NCBI GenBank assembly: GCA_948806215.1
Contig: CAQIDI010000003.1
Span: 62,001-126,000 of the forward strand
From: an uncultured Eubacteriales bacterium
GTDB taxonomy: Bacteria; Bacillota; Clostridia; Christensenellales; UBA1242
Length of the DNA stretch: 64,000 nt
Reading direction: 5' to 3'
Of this stretch, positions 30,701 through 38,478 are shown in pieces. The translations under genes and the position numbers were made by a program. A model generated the notes under the pieces. The model did not search any database. It was not told the origin of the DNA and saw only the letters and a list, made by a program, of their open reading frames with translations. Within the stretch, counting starts at the first letter, position 1. The number at the start of each line of letters is the position of its first letter.

Positions 30701-31168
30701 ATCGGCATCAACACTTTTAAAACCTAAAAGAACCAATTTTTGTTTTAGTTGTTTTAAGTTATAACTTTCACTCACCTTAAGCGTTAAAAAAGTGTTTATA
30801 AAATCATTTTTACTTGGCAACTTATTTAACAAAACTTCTGGAGTTACAATTAAATAATTGGCTTCCCCACACAAAATATCGCCAATAGCCATAGTTAACA
30901 CCATTTCGTTTGTGTTTACTATTTCTTCTATGCTTGGTTCAAATTTGTTTATTACCATTCGGCAATTTTTGCCCGACATAGTTAATGCATTAAATGCTTT
31001 TATTGCACTATCCTTATTAGGCACAACATATAACACATTTGTTTGTTCGCTTAAAATTGCCAGTTGTTCACCAAAATTAGCACCAAAAATACTAACTGCC
31101 ATATTGTTATTTATGGCAGTTAATAATTTATTAAATATTCCAACTTTGCTTACTAAACTTTCTAACAT
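27779..31168 (-). CDS. mfd: Transcription-repair coupling factor Mfd
   Basis: At 1129 residues this matches Mfd in length and domain order: UvrB-like N-terminal part, RNA-polymerase-interacting CarD-like domain (about 465-530, with the segment VVHSTFGIGKCVAL), then a RecG-like translocase with Walker A GDVGYGKT (about 613), DEEQ box, LSATPIPRTMH motif III and a C-terminal TRCF domain. It removes RNA polymerase stalled at DNA damage and recruits UvrA. It follows pth with a 1-nt gap and has no clear SD, so it is probably translated by coupling. The pth-mfd order is standard for Bacillota. Confidence 0.97.
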   Translation of the reverse strand: MLESLVSKVGIFNKLLTAINNNMAVSIFGANFGEQLAILSEQTNVLYVVPNKDSAIKAFNALTMSGKNCRMVINKFEPSIEEIVNTNEMVLTMAIGDILCGEANYLIVTPEVLLNKLPSKNDFINTFLTLKVSESYNLKQLKQKLVLLGFKSVDADVEQMEFSFKGDVLTVFPQNFETPIRISFFDDEIEYIKVLSENLVETKNEINKVTILPSRLVTNNFELPNINFNSLTQEQKLNLEDKLEKLEINKASNKIDSWVHPFLNLESSIFSYFDGGYVFFDSPKLIINEIKQQLAKFKEEYLEELKCGNFLPQHKNFYFDEKNVFKFDNCALVAFQNINNANNIFKPNAVFSVVSSPLINYSFQSLTLKEDVSKFCLNGYTVILYAGSTALATELKNKLQANNQNIFIVNAISQVSKGAINIVKKDLGYSYCLPDEKLVVIGLHKKVPLNKPVKLESEDAFGFLPSVGDFVVHSTFGIGKCVALTKLTLNNITKDYVQLEYKGGDKLFLPVENIDSLSKYLGSDKAPKLNKLGTNDFIKTKQKVKAGLKQLTFNLKKVYAERSKCNGIKFADNDEIMEEFEKSFPYSLTADQEVAVNNIKQDMVTGKVMDRLVCGDVGYGKTEVAMRAAFRAILSGYQVMLLCPTTILSEQHYNTILSRMQNFGVRVEVLNRFKTKAEAKTILKKLADGEIDILCGTHRLLSSDVEFKKLGFLILDEEQRFGVEHKEKIKKLKTNIDVLTLSATPIPRTMHISLIGVKDISVIATPPFNRIPVNANVSEYDEHIIKSYIERELERAGQVLIVYNRVETIYDFAKTIKNLVGENVVIDVAHGQMSENILENSIFNLYNNKTQILISTTLIENGIDLPNANTLIVVDADNLGLSQLYQLKGRIGRSDKQAYALFTYAKGKVLTDEAYKRLSAIIEYSGLGNGFKIAMRDLEIRGAGSVFGAEQSGHIESVGYSMYLTLLNDAIKEGDGLESESFSDVKMDCYFEANLPNYYVSGTGARISAYSQISKLSSLEQMASLSEKFNESYGEVPQELLRLMYVAVIKNLTKTLGVKKVSIGMSEVKIKFVNSNEKTLKIASQICNNKILKANLNLENGVEVLLKVLQSVEKTCISIINILNNFNNN

Positions 31169-31169
31169 A

Positions 31170-31727
31170 TTAATTATTAATAACTACTTTTGTAATATCA
31201 CCTTTATTTTTTATAAAATCTTCTAAAGCAACGCAAGCTTTATCAAACGCAACATCTAAAACTTCCATATTTTGTTTAGATACGTGGCTTAACACAAAAT
31301 CAGCAAGGTTTAGCCGCTCATCTCTGCCAATACCAACTCTTAACCTGCAAAACTCGGTTGAGTTTAACTTTGCAACAATATTTCTCATACCATTATGTGT
31401 TCCTGCACTACCACTAGCACGCAAACGCAAAACTCCAACTGGTAAATCAATATCATCGTAAACCACAATTAAATTTTTTAAATCTAGTTTAAGCATAGAA
31501 ACCATTTTTGAAACACTTTCTCCACTTAAGTTCATATAGGTGCTTGGTTTTAATAAAATAACTTTTTCGTTGTTAACCATTCCTTCGGCAACCATACCGT
31601 TAAATTTATTTTTGCTAAAAACCAAACCATTATTTTTTGCAAACCTATCTAAAACCATAAATCCCATATTATGATAAGTGTTTGCATAACTATCTCCAAT
31701 GTTTCCTAAACCAACTATTGCAATCAT
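31170..31727 (-). CDS. pth: Peptidyl-tRNA hydrolase
   Basis: The protein of 185 residues opens with IVGLGNIGDSY and contains His20 in NTYHNMGF, the catalytic histidine region of Pth, followed by LLKPSTYMNLSG and VVYDDIDLP. It frees tRNA from peptidyl-tRNAs that drop off the ribosome. The ATG at 31727 is chosen because AAAGGA lies upstream and the family starts here; an in-frame upstream start at 31805 would add 26 non-homologous residues and overlap the upstream gene. It lies between the glmU acetyltransferase half and mfd, as in Bacillus (glmU...pth-mfd). Confidence 0.96.
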   Translation of the reverse strand: MIAIVGLGNIGDSYANTYHNMGFMVLDRFAKNNGLVFSKNKFNGMVAEGMVNNEKVILLKPSTYMNLSGESVSKMVSMLKLDLKNLIVVYDDIDLPVGVLRLRASGSAGTHNGMRNIVAKLNSTEFCRLRVGIGRDERLNLADFVLSHVSKQNMEVLDVAFDKACVALEDFIKNKGDITKVVINN

Positions 31728-31731
31728 TTGT

Positions 31732-32325
31732 TTATCCTTTATAATAATTTTCTTTATTAATTTGCCTGCTTCTTGCAATTGCAAGGGTGTTTGATGGCAC
31801 ATCAAATGTTATTGTGCTTCCCGCAGCAATAAAACTATTTTCTTCGATTATAAGCGGTGCAACTAAGTTTGCATTGCTTCCAATAAACACATTGTTTTTA
31901 ACAATGGTTTTTTGTTTTATTTTTCCGTTATAATTGCAGAAAATTGTTCCGCACCCAACATTGATATTTTCACCCAGTGTAGCATCGCCAATATAAGTTA
32001 AATGCGATGCCTTTGTGTTATTACCTATTGTAGCATTTTTTGTTTCCACAAAATTACCAATTTTAACATTATTTAAAATTTTTGAATCCGGCCTTAAATG
32101 TGCAAAAACTCCTATTTGTGAATTATTGCCAACAGTTGAATTTTTAACAACACTTTTTAGCACTTCCGAATTGTTACCAATATCACAGTTTAATAATAAA
32201 CTACTATCAACTTTGGCGCAACTTTTAATATTACTATCTAAAATTTTATTAAAACTACCAACCTTAGCATTACTACCAATTATAACACTAAATTCTTCTT
32301 TTGGAACAAAATTATTTTCTTTCAT
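31732..32325 (-). CDS. GlmU acetyltransferase half as a separate left-handed beta-helix protein
   Basis: The 197-residue protein aligns with the C-terminal acetyltransferase domain of GlmU. It keeps FAHLRP (Arg), GNFVETKN (Lys), ASHLTYIGDA (catalytic His) and the end ALAIARSRQ, and has hexapeptide repeats throughout. In complete GlmU this domain acetylates glucosamine-1-phosphate with acetyl-CoA for peptidoglycan precursors. Here it is its own gene: ATG with GGAG 6 nt upstream, 14 nt after the stop of the preceding GlmU-like gene and in a different frame. The first 70 residues are extra beta-helix. Because the active-site residues are kept, it is probably functional. Confidence 0.85.
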   Translation of the reverse strand: MKENNFVPKEEFSVIIGSNAKVGSFNKILDSNIKSCAKVDSSLLLNCDIGNNSEVLKSVVKNSTVGNNSQIGVFAHLRPDSKILNNVKIGNFVETKNATIGNNTKASHLTYIGDATLGENINVGCGTIFCNYNGKIKQKTIVKNNVFIGSNANLVAPLIIEENSFIAAGSTITFDVPSNTLAIARSRQINKENYYKG

Positions 32326-32339
32326 ACTTGCTCCATTAT

Positions 32340-33182
32340 TTAATTTCCAATATTATTAAAACTTTCCAGTGTTGATTGCTTCTCGATTTTGCAATTTTCT
32401 AATTGATTATAACTTTTTATTAAGCAATCGTTTTCTATAACGCAATTAATAATTGTGTTAAATGGCGAAACTATTGTACCACTGCCAATTTTAGAATTTC
32501 TTATAACCGATTTTGCAATAACGCAATTACTATCTAGCAGCGAATTTTCTATTGTGTTACCATCTTTTAGTGTAACACCACTTAAAATTTTTGTTTTACC
32601 TGTTATTAAGTTAAATGGGTAAATTGTAACACCCGATTGAATTTCTACAAAATAATGAATTATATTAGAAGAAGTATCAATAAAATTAACACCATTTTTA
32701 ATGTGATTATTAATAATTCTTTCTTTTAAAACTGCATATGCCACATCAAAGTTTTGTTTGTTATCCACTTTTAAAAATTCGTTTGCTATGCCATTAAACA
32801 TAATTGGTTCTTTAAACGATTTTGTTCGCTTTATGTAATCGGTTTTAAAAACATAGCCATACGGAAGTTTTACAACATCTAAATCTTTATAAGATAAATA
32901 ATCAATATAAAATGCAATATCTTCGCTTGTTAATAACGGATTAAAAGCAAACAAAACAACTGTAATATCGCAGTTTATTAAATGGCTTATAATTTGATTT
33001 TCTAAGCTTAACTTTATATCGTAATCTATAAATTTAGTTTCGTAATTAATGGTTGCTATTTTTAACCATTCGTTGCAAGTTAAACCCAATAAATCAGAGT
33101 TGTTATTATAGTTAAACACTATAACGCCAACTTTTTTATTTTGTGTATTAATTTTTTTAGTTTCTACTTTTAACTCTATCAT
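32340..33182 (-). CDS. GlmU-like protein with decayed uridyltransferase domain
   Basis: This 280-residue protein sits where glmU stands in Bacillus, directly before the acetyltransferase half and pth. Residues about 145-205 clearly match the GlmU linker and first beta-helix turns (FDVAYAVLKERIINNHIKNG, then VTIYPFNLI). Residues about 80-105 (LFAFNPLLTSEDI) match the GlmU metal site VICGDTPLLTAETM, but the catalytic GD is replaced by FN. The N-terminal LAAGxGTRM nucleotide loop is missing and the domain is about 90 residues short. The C-terminal 80 residues are additional hexapeptide repeats. Uridyltransferase activity is unlikely; a scaffold or regulatory partner of the next gene is possible. 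Confidence 0.75.
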   Translation of the reverse strand: MIELKVETKKINTQNKKVGVIVFNYNNNSDLLGLTCNEWLKIATINYETKFIDYDIKLSLENQIISHLINCDITVVLFAFNPLLTSEDIAFYIDYLSYKDLDVVKLPYGYVFKTDYIKRTKSFKEPIMFNGIANEFLKVDNKQNFDVAYAVLKERIINNHIKNGVNFIDTSSNIIHYFVEIQSGVTIYPFNLITGKTKILSGVTLKDGNTIENSLLDSNCVIAKSVIRNSKIGSGTIVSPFNTIINCVIENDCLIKSYNQLENCKIEKQSTLESFNNIGN

Positions 33183-33261
33183 AATTCTCCATTAAATTTT
33201 ATAAGATAATATTTAATATGATTTATATTAGTTTTTTATACACTTATAAAATTTAGGTTAA

Positions 33262-33699
33262 TTATTTTTTGTTACGCAAAGTTTTAAAAAACTCCGAAAT
33301 AATTTCCGAACAACATTCGCAATTTTCTAAAACCTTAATTTCACACTTGTGATTAAAGTTATTTTCTGTTAACATTTTGCCTGCACCAAATCTAGTATCC
33401 AACGCACCTACAAAAACTTTGTTTAATCTTGCACTTAAAATTGCACCTGCGCACATAATGCAAGGTTCAAGCGTTACATACATTTCACAATTTTCCAGCC
33501 TAAAGTTTTTTACTTTTTTTGTGGCTTTATTAATAGCTATAATTTCGGCGTGGCACAAACTGTTTTGTTTTTGTTCCTTTTTGTTATGTGCTTTTGCAAT
33601 TATTTTGTTATTTTTAACAATAACACAGCCAACAGGTACATCTCCGTGTTTGGCTGCTTTTTTTGCTTCGTTATAAGCAACCTGCATAAAACTATTCAT
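33262..33699 (-). CDS. tadA: tRNA-specific adenosine deaminase TadA
   Basis: The 145-residue protein has the zinc deaminase motifs CHAEI (His50, Glu52) and PCIMCAG (Cys80, Cys83). It converts adenosine 34 of tRNA-Arg(ACG) to inosine. An upstream GTG at 33711 is possible, but the ATG at 33699 has GTGAG about 7 nt before it and matches the family start. It follows rlmH closely and is probably in its operon. Related nucleoside or cytosine deaminases share the motifs, but the ALKEA-like start and FFKTLR end fit TadA. Confidence 0.93.
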   Translation of the reverse strand: MNSFMQVAYNEAKKAAKHGDVPVGCVIVKNNKIIAKAHNKKEQKQNSLCHAEIIAINKATKKVKNFRLENCEMYVTLEPCIMCAGAILSARLNKVFVGALDTRFGAGKMLTENNFNHKCEIKVLENCECCSEIISEFFKTLRNKK

Positions 33700-33707
33700 A
33701 TTTATTC

Positions 33708-34175
33708 TCACTTATGATAAGTTACATTATTATTAATTGTTAAAGCTCTGTATATTTGCTCTACTAGCACAACCCTAAACAACTGATGAGGTAAAGTAAA
33801 ATCAGAAAAACTAATTTTTAAGTTTGCCATATTTTTTAATTCTTCGCTAACGCCATAGCTACCGCCAATTACAAAAGTTGTGTCGGAAAAATTTTGTTCA
33901 ACCATTTTTAATTTTTTTGCAAACTTAACCGAATCAAACTTTTCGCCATTTATATCACAAATAATAACAAACCCTTTTAAATGTTGTTTTAATTTTAAAC
34001 CTTCTTTGGTTATAACATTTAAAATATCACTGTTAGAAAAATTGGCAGGCAACCTTTCTTCTTTAACTTCGGTTATGTTAATTTTTGTGTACCTACCAAT
34101 TCGTTTAACATATTCATTTATTGCTTTAACATAAAAATCTTCTTTAATTTGCCCAACTGTAACAATATTAATCAT
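33708..34175 (-). CDS. rlmH: 23S rRNA (pseudouridine1915-N3)-methyltransferase RlmH
   Basis: The 155-residue protein has the SPOUT-fold motifs of RlmH: FVIGGSYGVSEEL (SAM-binding knot) and LPHQLFRVVLVEQIYRA, ending in the invariant YHK. It methylates Psi1915 in helix 69 of 23S rRNA. The ATG at 34175 overlaps the TGA of the upstream CPBP gene (ATGA), which fixes the start; a TTG four codons earlier is not needed. It belongs to the walJ-htrA-rlmH neighbourhood typical of Bacillota. Confidence 0.96.
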   Translation of the reverse strand: MINIVTVGQIKEDFYVKAINEYVKRIGRYTKINITEVKEERLPANFSNSDILNVITKEGLKLKQHLKGFVIICDINGEKFDSVKFAKKLKMVEQNFSDTTFVIGGSYGVSEELKNMANLKISFSDFTLPHQLFRVVLVEQIYRALTINNNVTYHK

Positions 34176-35311
34176 AACAACCCCCAAACAAAAGTAAATA
34201 TTGTTACAAGCGAGCCTAAAACTAGCGAGCCTATTAAAAACAAATTATCGTAATATTTAGGTTTAAAAACATTGTTTTGTTTAGGTAAAACAATATCAAT
34301 TGGGCTTTTCATTTCTTCAAAACTAATATCTAGCGTTGCTTGATTTTCTTGCATATTTTGCGTTACTCTGTTTTTTTCAAGCATTATTGGAGAATTTGTT
34401 ATTGCTCTTTCTTCTTTAGTGTAAACACTATCTATAACCTTTTTAACTTTGTTTAATGTTGATATTTTATATAGTTTTGAAACTAGCCAAACCAAAATAG
34501 CCACAACCGAAATTAAAATAACGAAACATATAATAAAGGTTAAAAAAGCGTTTCCATTTTTTAATAATCCGTTAATACCATTATAAAAGTTTTTTCCAAA
34601 CCACCCATAATTTTCGGCAGCACTAATATAAATGCTAATAAAGTTATTAATAAAGTGAATTATAATTGCCGGATAAATACTACGAGCAACAATAGCAACA
34701 AGCGACATTAAAAGCCCTAAAACAAAAGCATAGAAAAATTGGTTAATGTTAAAGTGCACCAAACCAAACAAAATTGAGCTTATAAATATTGCTTTTTTAA
34801 CACCTATTTTATATGTTCCTTGCAATAAAATTCCTCTATGCAAAAACTCCTCGCAAATTGCAGGAAGCAAAGCAACAGAAATAACTTCAATTAAAAAACT
34901 TAGCCAATTTGGAAATAGTGGCGAATAGTTTGTGTTTGTTCCTGTTATTGGTTGCGAGTAACCAAACATACCAATAATTCCACTAAACACAGTTGAAACT
35001 GCAATGTTAATAATAAAAGCAATAACACCAAGCGCAATGCTAATTAACACAGTTTTAAAGCCAATGCTTTTAAAACGCATTTGCTTAAATGTTGTTTTTA
35101 ATCCGCCATTATGTCTATTAAAAATTGTGTAAAGCACAAGTGGCAACAAAAACATTAGCACAACCTGAATTAACACCGTGTAAATTATATCGGCAATGTC
35201 GGGATGAAGTGAACCCGTAACATTAAAAGCCGATAAAATTCTTAACACGCAAAATAAGGTCATACTAATAAAATATATTAAGTAAATTTTAAAAATATTT
35301 GGTCTATCCAT
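34172..35311 (-). CDS. CPBP-family intramembrane glutamic endopeptidase
   Basis: The 379-residue protein has about eight membrane segments and the CPBP (Abi/Rce1) motifs: CEEFLHRG (EExxxR, about residue 154), GLVHFNINQ (FxxxH-type, about 182) and HFINNF (about 218). Members are Rce1-like membrane proteases, often linked to bacteriocin self-immunity or lipoprotein and protein processing. A charged loop (about 290-345) precedes a last membrane segment. It overlaps rlmH by 4 nt and follows a second CPBP gene by 17 nt; the two share order and topology, so they look like an old tandem duplication. Confidence 0.87.
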   Translation of the reverse strand: MDRPNIFKIYLIYFISMTLFCVLRILSAFNVTGSLHPDIADIIYTVLIQVVLMFLLPLVLYTIFNRHNGGLKTTFKQMRFKSIGFKTVLISIALGVIAFIINIAVSTVFSGIIGMFGYSQPITGTNTNYSPLFPNWLSFLIEVISVALLPAICEEFLHRGILLQGTYKIGVKKAIFISSILFGLVHFNINQFFYAFVLGLLMSLVAIVARSIYPAIIIHFINNFISIYISAAENYGWFGKNFYNGINGLLKNGNAFLTFIICFVILISVVAILVWLVSKLYKISTLNKVKKVIDSVYTKEERAITNSPIMLEKNRVTQNMQENQATLDISFEEMKSPIDIVLPKQNNVFKPKYYDNLFLIGSLVLGSLVTIFTFVWGLL

Positions 35312-35328
35312 TTTACTCCGTTATAAAA

Positions 35329-36423
35329 TTACAAAACAAAAGTATTAACAATCCAAATAACAGCACCCAAAACAAAACCTGATAACAACCACAATAGTTC
35401 TTGTTTTGTTATTTTTTTATCTTCGATATTATTATTTTCTTCTTCTATAACTATTGTGCTTTTGGTGGTTAGGTTTTCTAAATTTTCAGTTTGGTTTAGT
35501 TCAACAGCTTTTAGTTCCTTTTTCTCTTCAAACTTATTAACATATCTTAACAAAAATATTAATCCCACAATAACACCGCCAGCAATTAGCAATGCTAAAA
35601 TTGGCCAGCAATAATCCCAAACAGTGTTATAAACCGGAGCAGCATTAACATCTACATTATTTAAAGTGTAAATAAACGACATTGTTACAACCACAAAGTT
35701 GTTAACAAAGTGCATTATAATTGAATAAACTAAGCTTTTGCCATAGTAAGTTGCATAGCCAAAAACAACGCCTAAAATAAATTGGAATATTGTTTGTTGC
35801 AAACTGCCGTGCAATAGCATAAACATTGTTGCAGTTAAAATTATTGCAATATGCGGATTAAATTTTTTTAATAATCCCCTTTGAATTAATCCTCTAAACA
35901 AAAGTTCTTCGCATATAGCAGGAACAACTGCCATAACCAAAACGCCTAACACATATCTAAAACCATTATCCATAACATAACTTAAACTATTAGAAGGATT
36001 GTAACCTAATAGTGCACAGCCATAATCAAATAATGTTATAAAAGGCGAAATTAAAAACACCGCCACAAGCGACATAATTATAACAATTAAAACTTTTTGA
36101 TAGTTAACCCTAAATTTTATATCAGAAGCTTTATAGCAATCTATTTTGTTAACTTTGCAATAAATTAAGTAGGTGCTTAAAAAAACTAAAGGTGTTGATA
36201 ACAGCGAAATTATAATAGCCACATTAGTTTTGCTAAACTCGCCATAGTTAGAACCAGCCATTCTGCTAAATAACGCAAACAATGTTATTAAAATCAAAAC
36301 AACCACAGAAGGTATAACTAAACTCATTAAAAAGTTTATTCCACTATCCATAACATTAAAACAAGTTTTTTTACTTTCTGTTTTTAAATTTTGATTATTT
36401 ATGCGTGGGTTTTTGTTTTTCAT
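35329..36423 (-). CDS. CPBP-family intramembrane glutamic endopeptidase, second copy
   Basis: The 364-residue multi-pass membrane protein has CEELLFRG (EExxxR), MLLHGSLQQ and HFVNNF motifs in the same order as the next gene downstream. It has the same plan: membrane core, acidic cytoplasmic loop (about 300-345) and a final membrane segment. Insertion of two such genes between htrA and rlmH differs from the Bacillus order. Substrates cannot be predicted. AAAGAG lies before the ATG at a rather long distance. Confidence 0.87.
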   Translation of the reverse strand: MKNKNPRINNQNLKTESKKTCFNVMDSGINFLMSLVIPSVVVLILITLFALFSRMAGSNYGEFSKTNVAIIISLLSTPLVFLSTYLIYCKVNKIDCYKASDIKFRVNYQKVLIVIIMSLVAVFLISPFITLFDYGCALLGYNPSNSLSYVMDNGFRYVLGVLVMAVVPAICEELLFRGLIQRGLLKKFNPHIAIILTATMFMLLHGSLQQTIFQFILGVVFGYATYYGKSLVYSIIMHFVNNFVVVTMSFIYTLNNVDVNAAPVYNTVWDYCWPILALLIAGGVIVGLIFLLRYVNKFEEKKELKAVELNQTENLENLTTKSTIVIEEENNNIEDKKITKQELLWLLSGFVLGAVIWIVNTFVL

Positions 36424-36545
36424 TTTTTTTACTCTTTACTATTTATAATTATAAATTTAGTATATATTATTTACTAACAATAATCAACAAAAACCCAAAT
36501 GTTTAAAATTAACAAAAATTAAAAAATCGGCATTAAATTAGCAAA

Positions 36546-36573
36546 TAAAAAAAGCATCAAATTTGATGCTTTT
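36546..36573 (-). terminator. Terminator of htrA
   Basis: Perfect palindrome built on AAGCATCAAA/TTTGATGCTT followed by a T run on the minus strand, directly after the htrA stop codon. Confidence 0.85.
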
Positions 36574-36575
36574 AA

Positions 36576-37559
36576 TTATTTTAACTTAACTAAACTGCGA
36601 AACACAACTCCCTCTCTTAAGCCTTCTAAAATAACATAATCGTTTGCATTATATTTGTTTACTTCAAACTTAAAATCGGTAGCATTACTTATTTTGTTCC
36701 CGTTTACTTTTGTAATAATATCCCCGCACAATATGTTATTTTCGTTATTCTCAGAAACACTTTTAACTAAAAAGCCTAACTTATCACTTTCATAATTAGC
36801 ATCGTAGCCAAAAACTCCAACCTTGGTTGTTGAAAGCATTTTAGAATCAGCTTTTTCTATTAAACTTAAAACACTCTTTATTGGAATTGCAAAGCCTAAC
36901 CCTTCTGCATCTGCAATTTTTAATGTATTTATTCCAACAACTTCGCCACAAGAATTAATAAGCGGTCCGCCAGAGTTTCCGGGATTAATACTTGCATCGT
37001 GCTGTATTAAATTATGCATAAGCCCCACACCATTACTAAGTGTTACTTTTAAAGTTCTATTAAGAGCACTAACAATACCTTTTGTAAAAGTGTGTTTAAA
37101 ATTTATTGAAACAGGAGTTCCAACGCAAACAACATCCTGCCCCACAGTTAAACTATCGCTATTACCTAGTGGCAAATAAGGAATTGCATAATCGGCTTTC
37201 AGAATTGCAATGTCTAAAGTTTCATCACTATAAATAACAATAGCACTTGCAGTTTCGCCAGAACTTAGATGCAATGTAATATTGCCATTGTTTGCAATTA
37301 CGTGTTGATTAGTTAAAACATAGCCCCCACTTTTAACACACACTCCACTGCCTAAACTAGAGTTTGTTTTACTAACACTTTCTATTGCCACAATGGCAGG
37401 ACTAACAGTTTTTGCAAGTGTTGAAGTATCGCTATTAGAACTAAGCCTAACAATTTCTTCACTTTCGGTAACTTTAAAATATTTTGCATTGCTATTAAAC
37501 GAACATCCAAAAAGTAACACACAAAAACTAAAACATAAAATTAATCTAAACAGTTTCAT
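36576..37559 (-). CDS. HtrA-like trypsin-type serine protease, lipoprotein form
   Basis: The 327-residue protein has a lipobox LFGC (Cys19), a trypsin-like domain with catalytic His86 (TNQHVI), Asp116 (LDIAIL) and Ser196 (GNSGGP), and a C-terminal PDZ-like domain (about 245-325). It should degrade or refold damaged exported proteins. HtrA relatives of Bacillus usually carry a membrane anchor; here the anchor appears to be a lipid. The order walJ then htrA is the same as in the wal operon region of Bacillota. GAGGGG lies before the ATG. A separate terminator after walJ suggests its own promoter or partial read-through. Confidence 0.92.
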   Translation of the reverse strand: MKLFRLILCFSFCVLLFGCSFNSNAKYFKVTESEEIVRLSSNSDTSTLAKTVSPAIVAIESVSKTNSSLGSGVCVKSGGYVLTNQHVIANNGNITLHLSSGETASAIVIYSDETLDIAILKADYAIPYLPLGNSDSLTVGQDVVCVGTPVSINFKHTFTKGIVSALNRTLKVTLSNGVGLMHNLIQHDASINPGNSGGPLINSCGEVVGINTLKIADAEGLGFAIPIKSVLSLIEKADSKMLSTTKVGVFGYDANYESDKLGFLVKSVSENNENNILCGDIITKVNGNKISNATDFKFEVNKYNANDYVILEGLREGVVFRSLVKLK

Positions 37560-37569
37560 ATCCCCTCAC

Positions 37570-37600
37570 AAAAAAAGCAACCTTATTTTTAGGTTGCTTA
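37570..37600 (-). terminator. Terminator between walJ and htrA
   Basis: Stem AAGCAACCT/AGGTTGCTT with a 7-nt loop and T run on the minus strand, 19 nt beyond the walJ stop. Confidence 0.85.
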
Positions 37601-37618
37601 AATTTTTGATATTTATGC

Positions 37619-38413
37619 TTAATTAATTTTAAATAATGTTCCTAAATTAAACGCTGGAGCAACATCTATTTTTATGTTTACCCCCGGAGTTATTCCTTGT
37701 GCTAATAAATACGAGCAGTGTGTATCGAACGCCAATTTAGGATCGTTATTATCCAAACTTAAATGTGCAAGCACAACTTGTTTAACATTGTTAACTGCAA
37801 GTTCACAAACCACCTTTGCACTAGCCATATTAGATAAATGTCCGTGCTTGCTTAAAATTCTTCGCTTTAATGCATCTGGATAACTAGGATTAGAAACCAC
37901 CATTTTTTCATCGTGGTTACTTTCTAAAATAACAAGTTTACAATTTTTTAAATAGTTTATTGTTTCAGGAGTTGCAAAGCCCAAATCGGTTGCATATGCA
38001 AATGCACTTGTGCCATTTGAAATTCTAAATCCAACACAACTGGTTGCATCGTGTGGTAATTTAAAACTAGTTATATTAAATTCTCCCACACAAAAATCCG
38101 TGTCAAAAAATTCAACAACTTTTGCTAAATTAATGTTGCCAACTTTTTTTAGCAATGCTTCTTTACCTTCTTGTTTAACATAAAGTTTAGCACCATATTT
38201 TCTAATAAATGGTCCAATACCTTTAGTGTGGTCGGAATGTTCGTGAGTTGATAAAATTGCCATTATCGAATTTGGATCAACATTTAATACTTTTAGTTTT
38301 TCAACCAGTGTTGTAACATTAATTCCTGCATCTATTAATAAATTTGTTTTTTCGCCTAACACTAAAACTGAGTTTCCGCGGCTGGAACTAGAAAGTGTTA
38401 TTACCTTCATCAT
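37619..38413 (-). CDS. walJ: WalJ/YycJ metallo-beta-lactamase-fold hydrolase
   Basis: The 264-residue protein has the metallo-beta-lactamase signature STHEHSDHTKG (His57, His59, Asp61, His62) and further metal ligands in LPHDATSC and VLAHLS. It matches the WalJ (YycJ/VicX) group, thought to act as a nuclease-type phosphodiesterase linked to DNA replication and cell-wall control. The neighbouring htrA and rlmH support the identity, although walR and walK are not in this window. AAAGGAAG lies 9 nt before the first ATG; a second ATG follows at once. Confidence 0.9.
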   Translation of the reverse strand: MMKVITLSSSSRGNSVLVLGEKTNLLIDAGINVTTLVEKLKVLNVDPNSIMAILSTHEHSDHTKGIGPFIRKYGAKLYVKQEGKEALLKKVGNINLAKVVEFFDTDFCVGEFNITSFKLPHDATSCVGFRISNGTSAFAYATDLGFATPETINYLKNCKLVILESNHDEKMVVSNPSYPDALKRRILSKHGHLSNMASAKVVCELAVNNVKQVVLAHLSLDNNDPKLAFDTHCSYLLAQGITPGVNIKIDVAPAFNLGTLFKIN

Positions 38414-38478
38414 ATAGTTTATCTTCCTTTTTACTTTAGTATTATATTAAATAAATTAAATTTGTGCAAGTTATCTTG

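Noticed and set aside
32326..32339. A frameshift explaining the two GlmU-like genes
   Set aside because: Each gene has its own SD and ATG, and both halves contain their own extra beta-helix turns, so simple joining would not give a normal GlmU. A sequencing error alone does not explain it.
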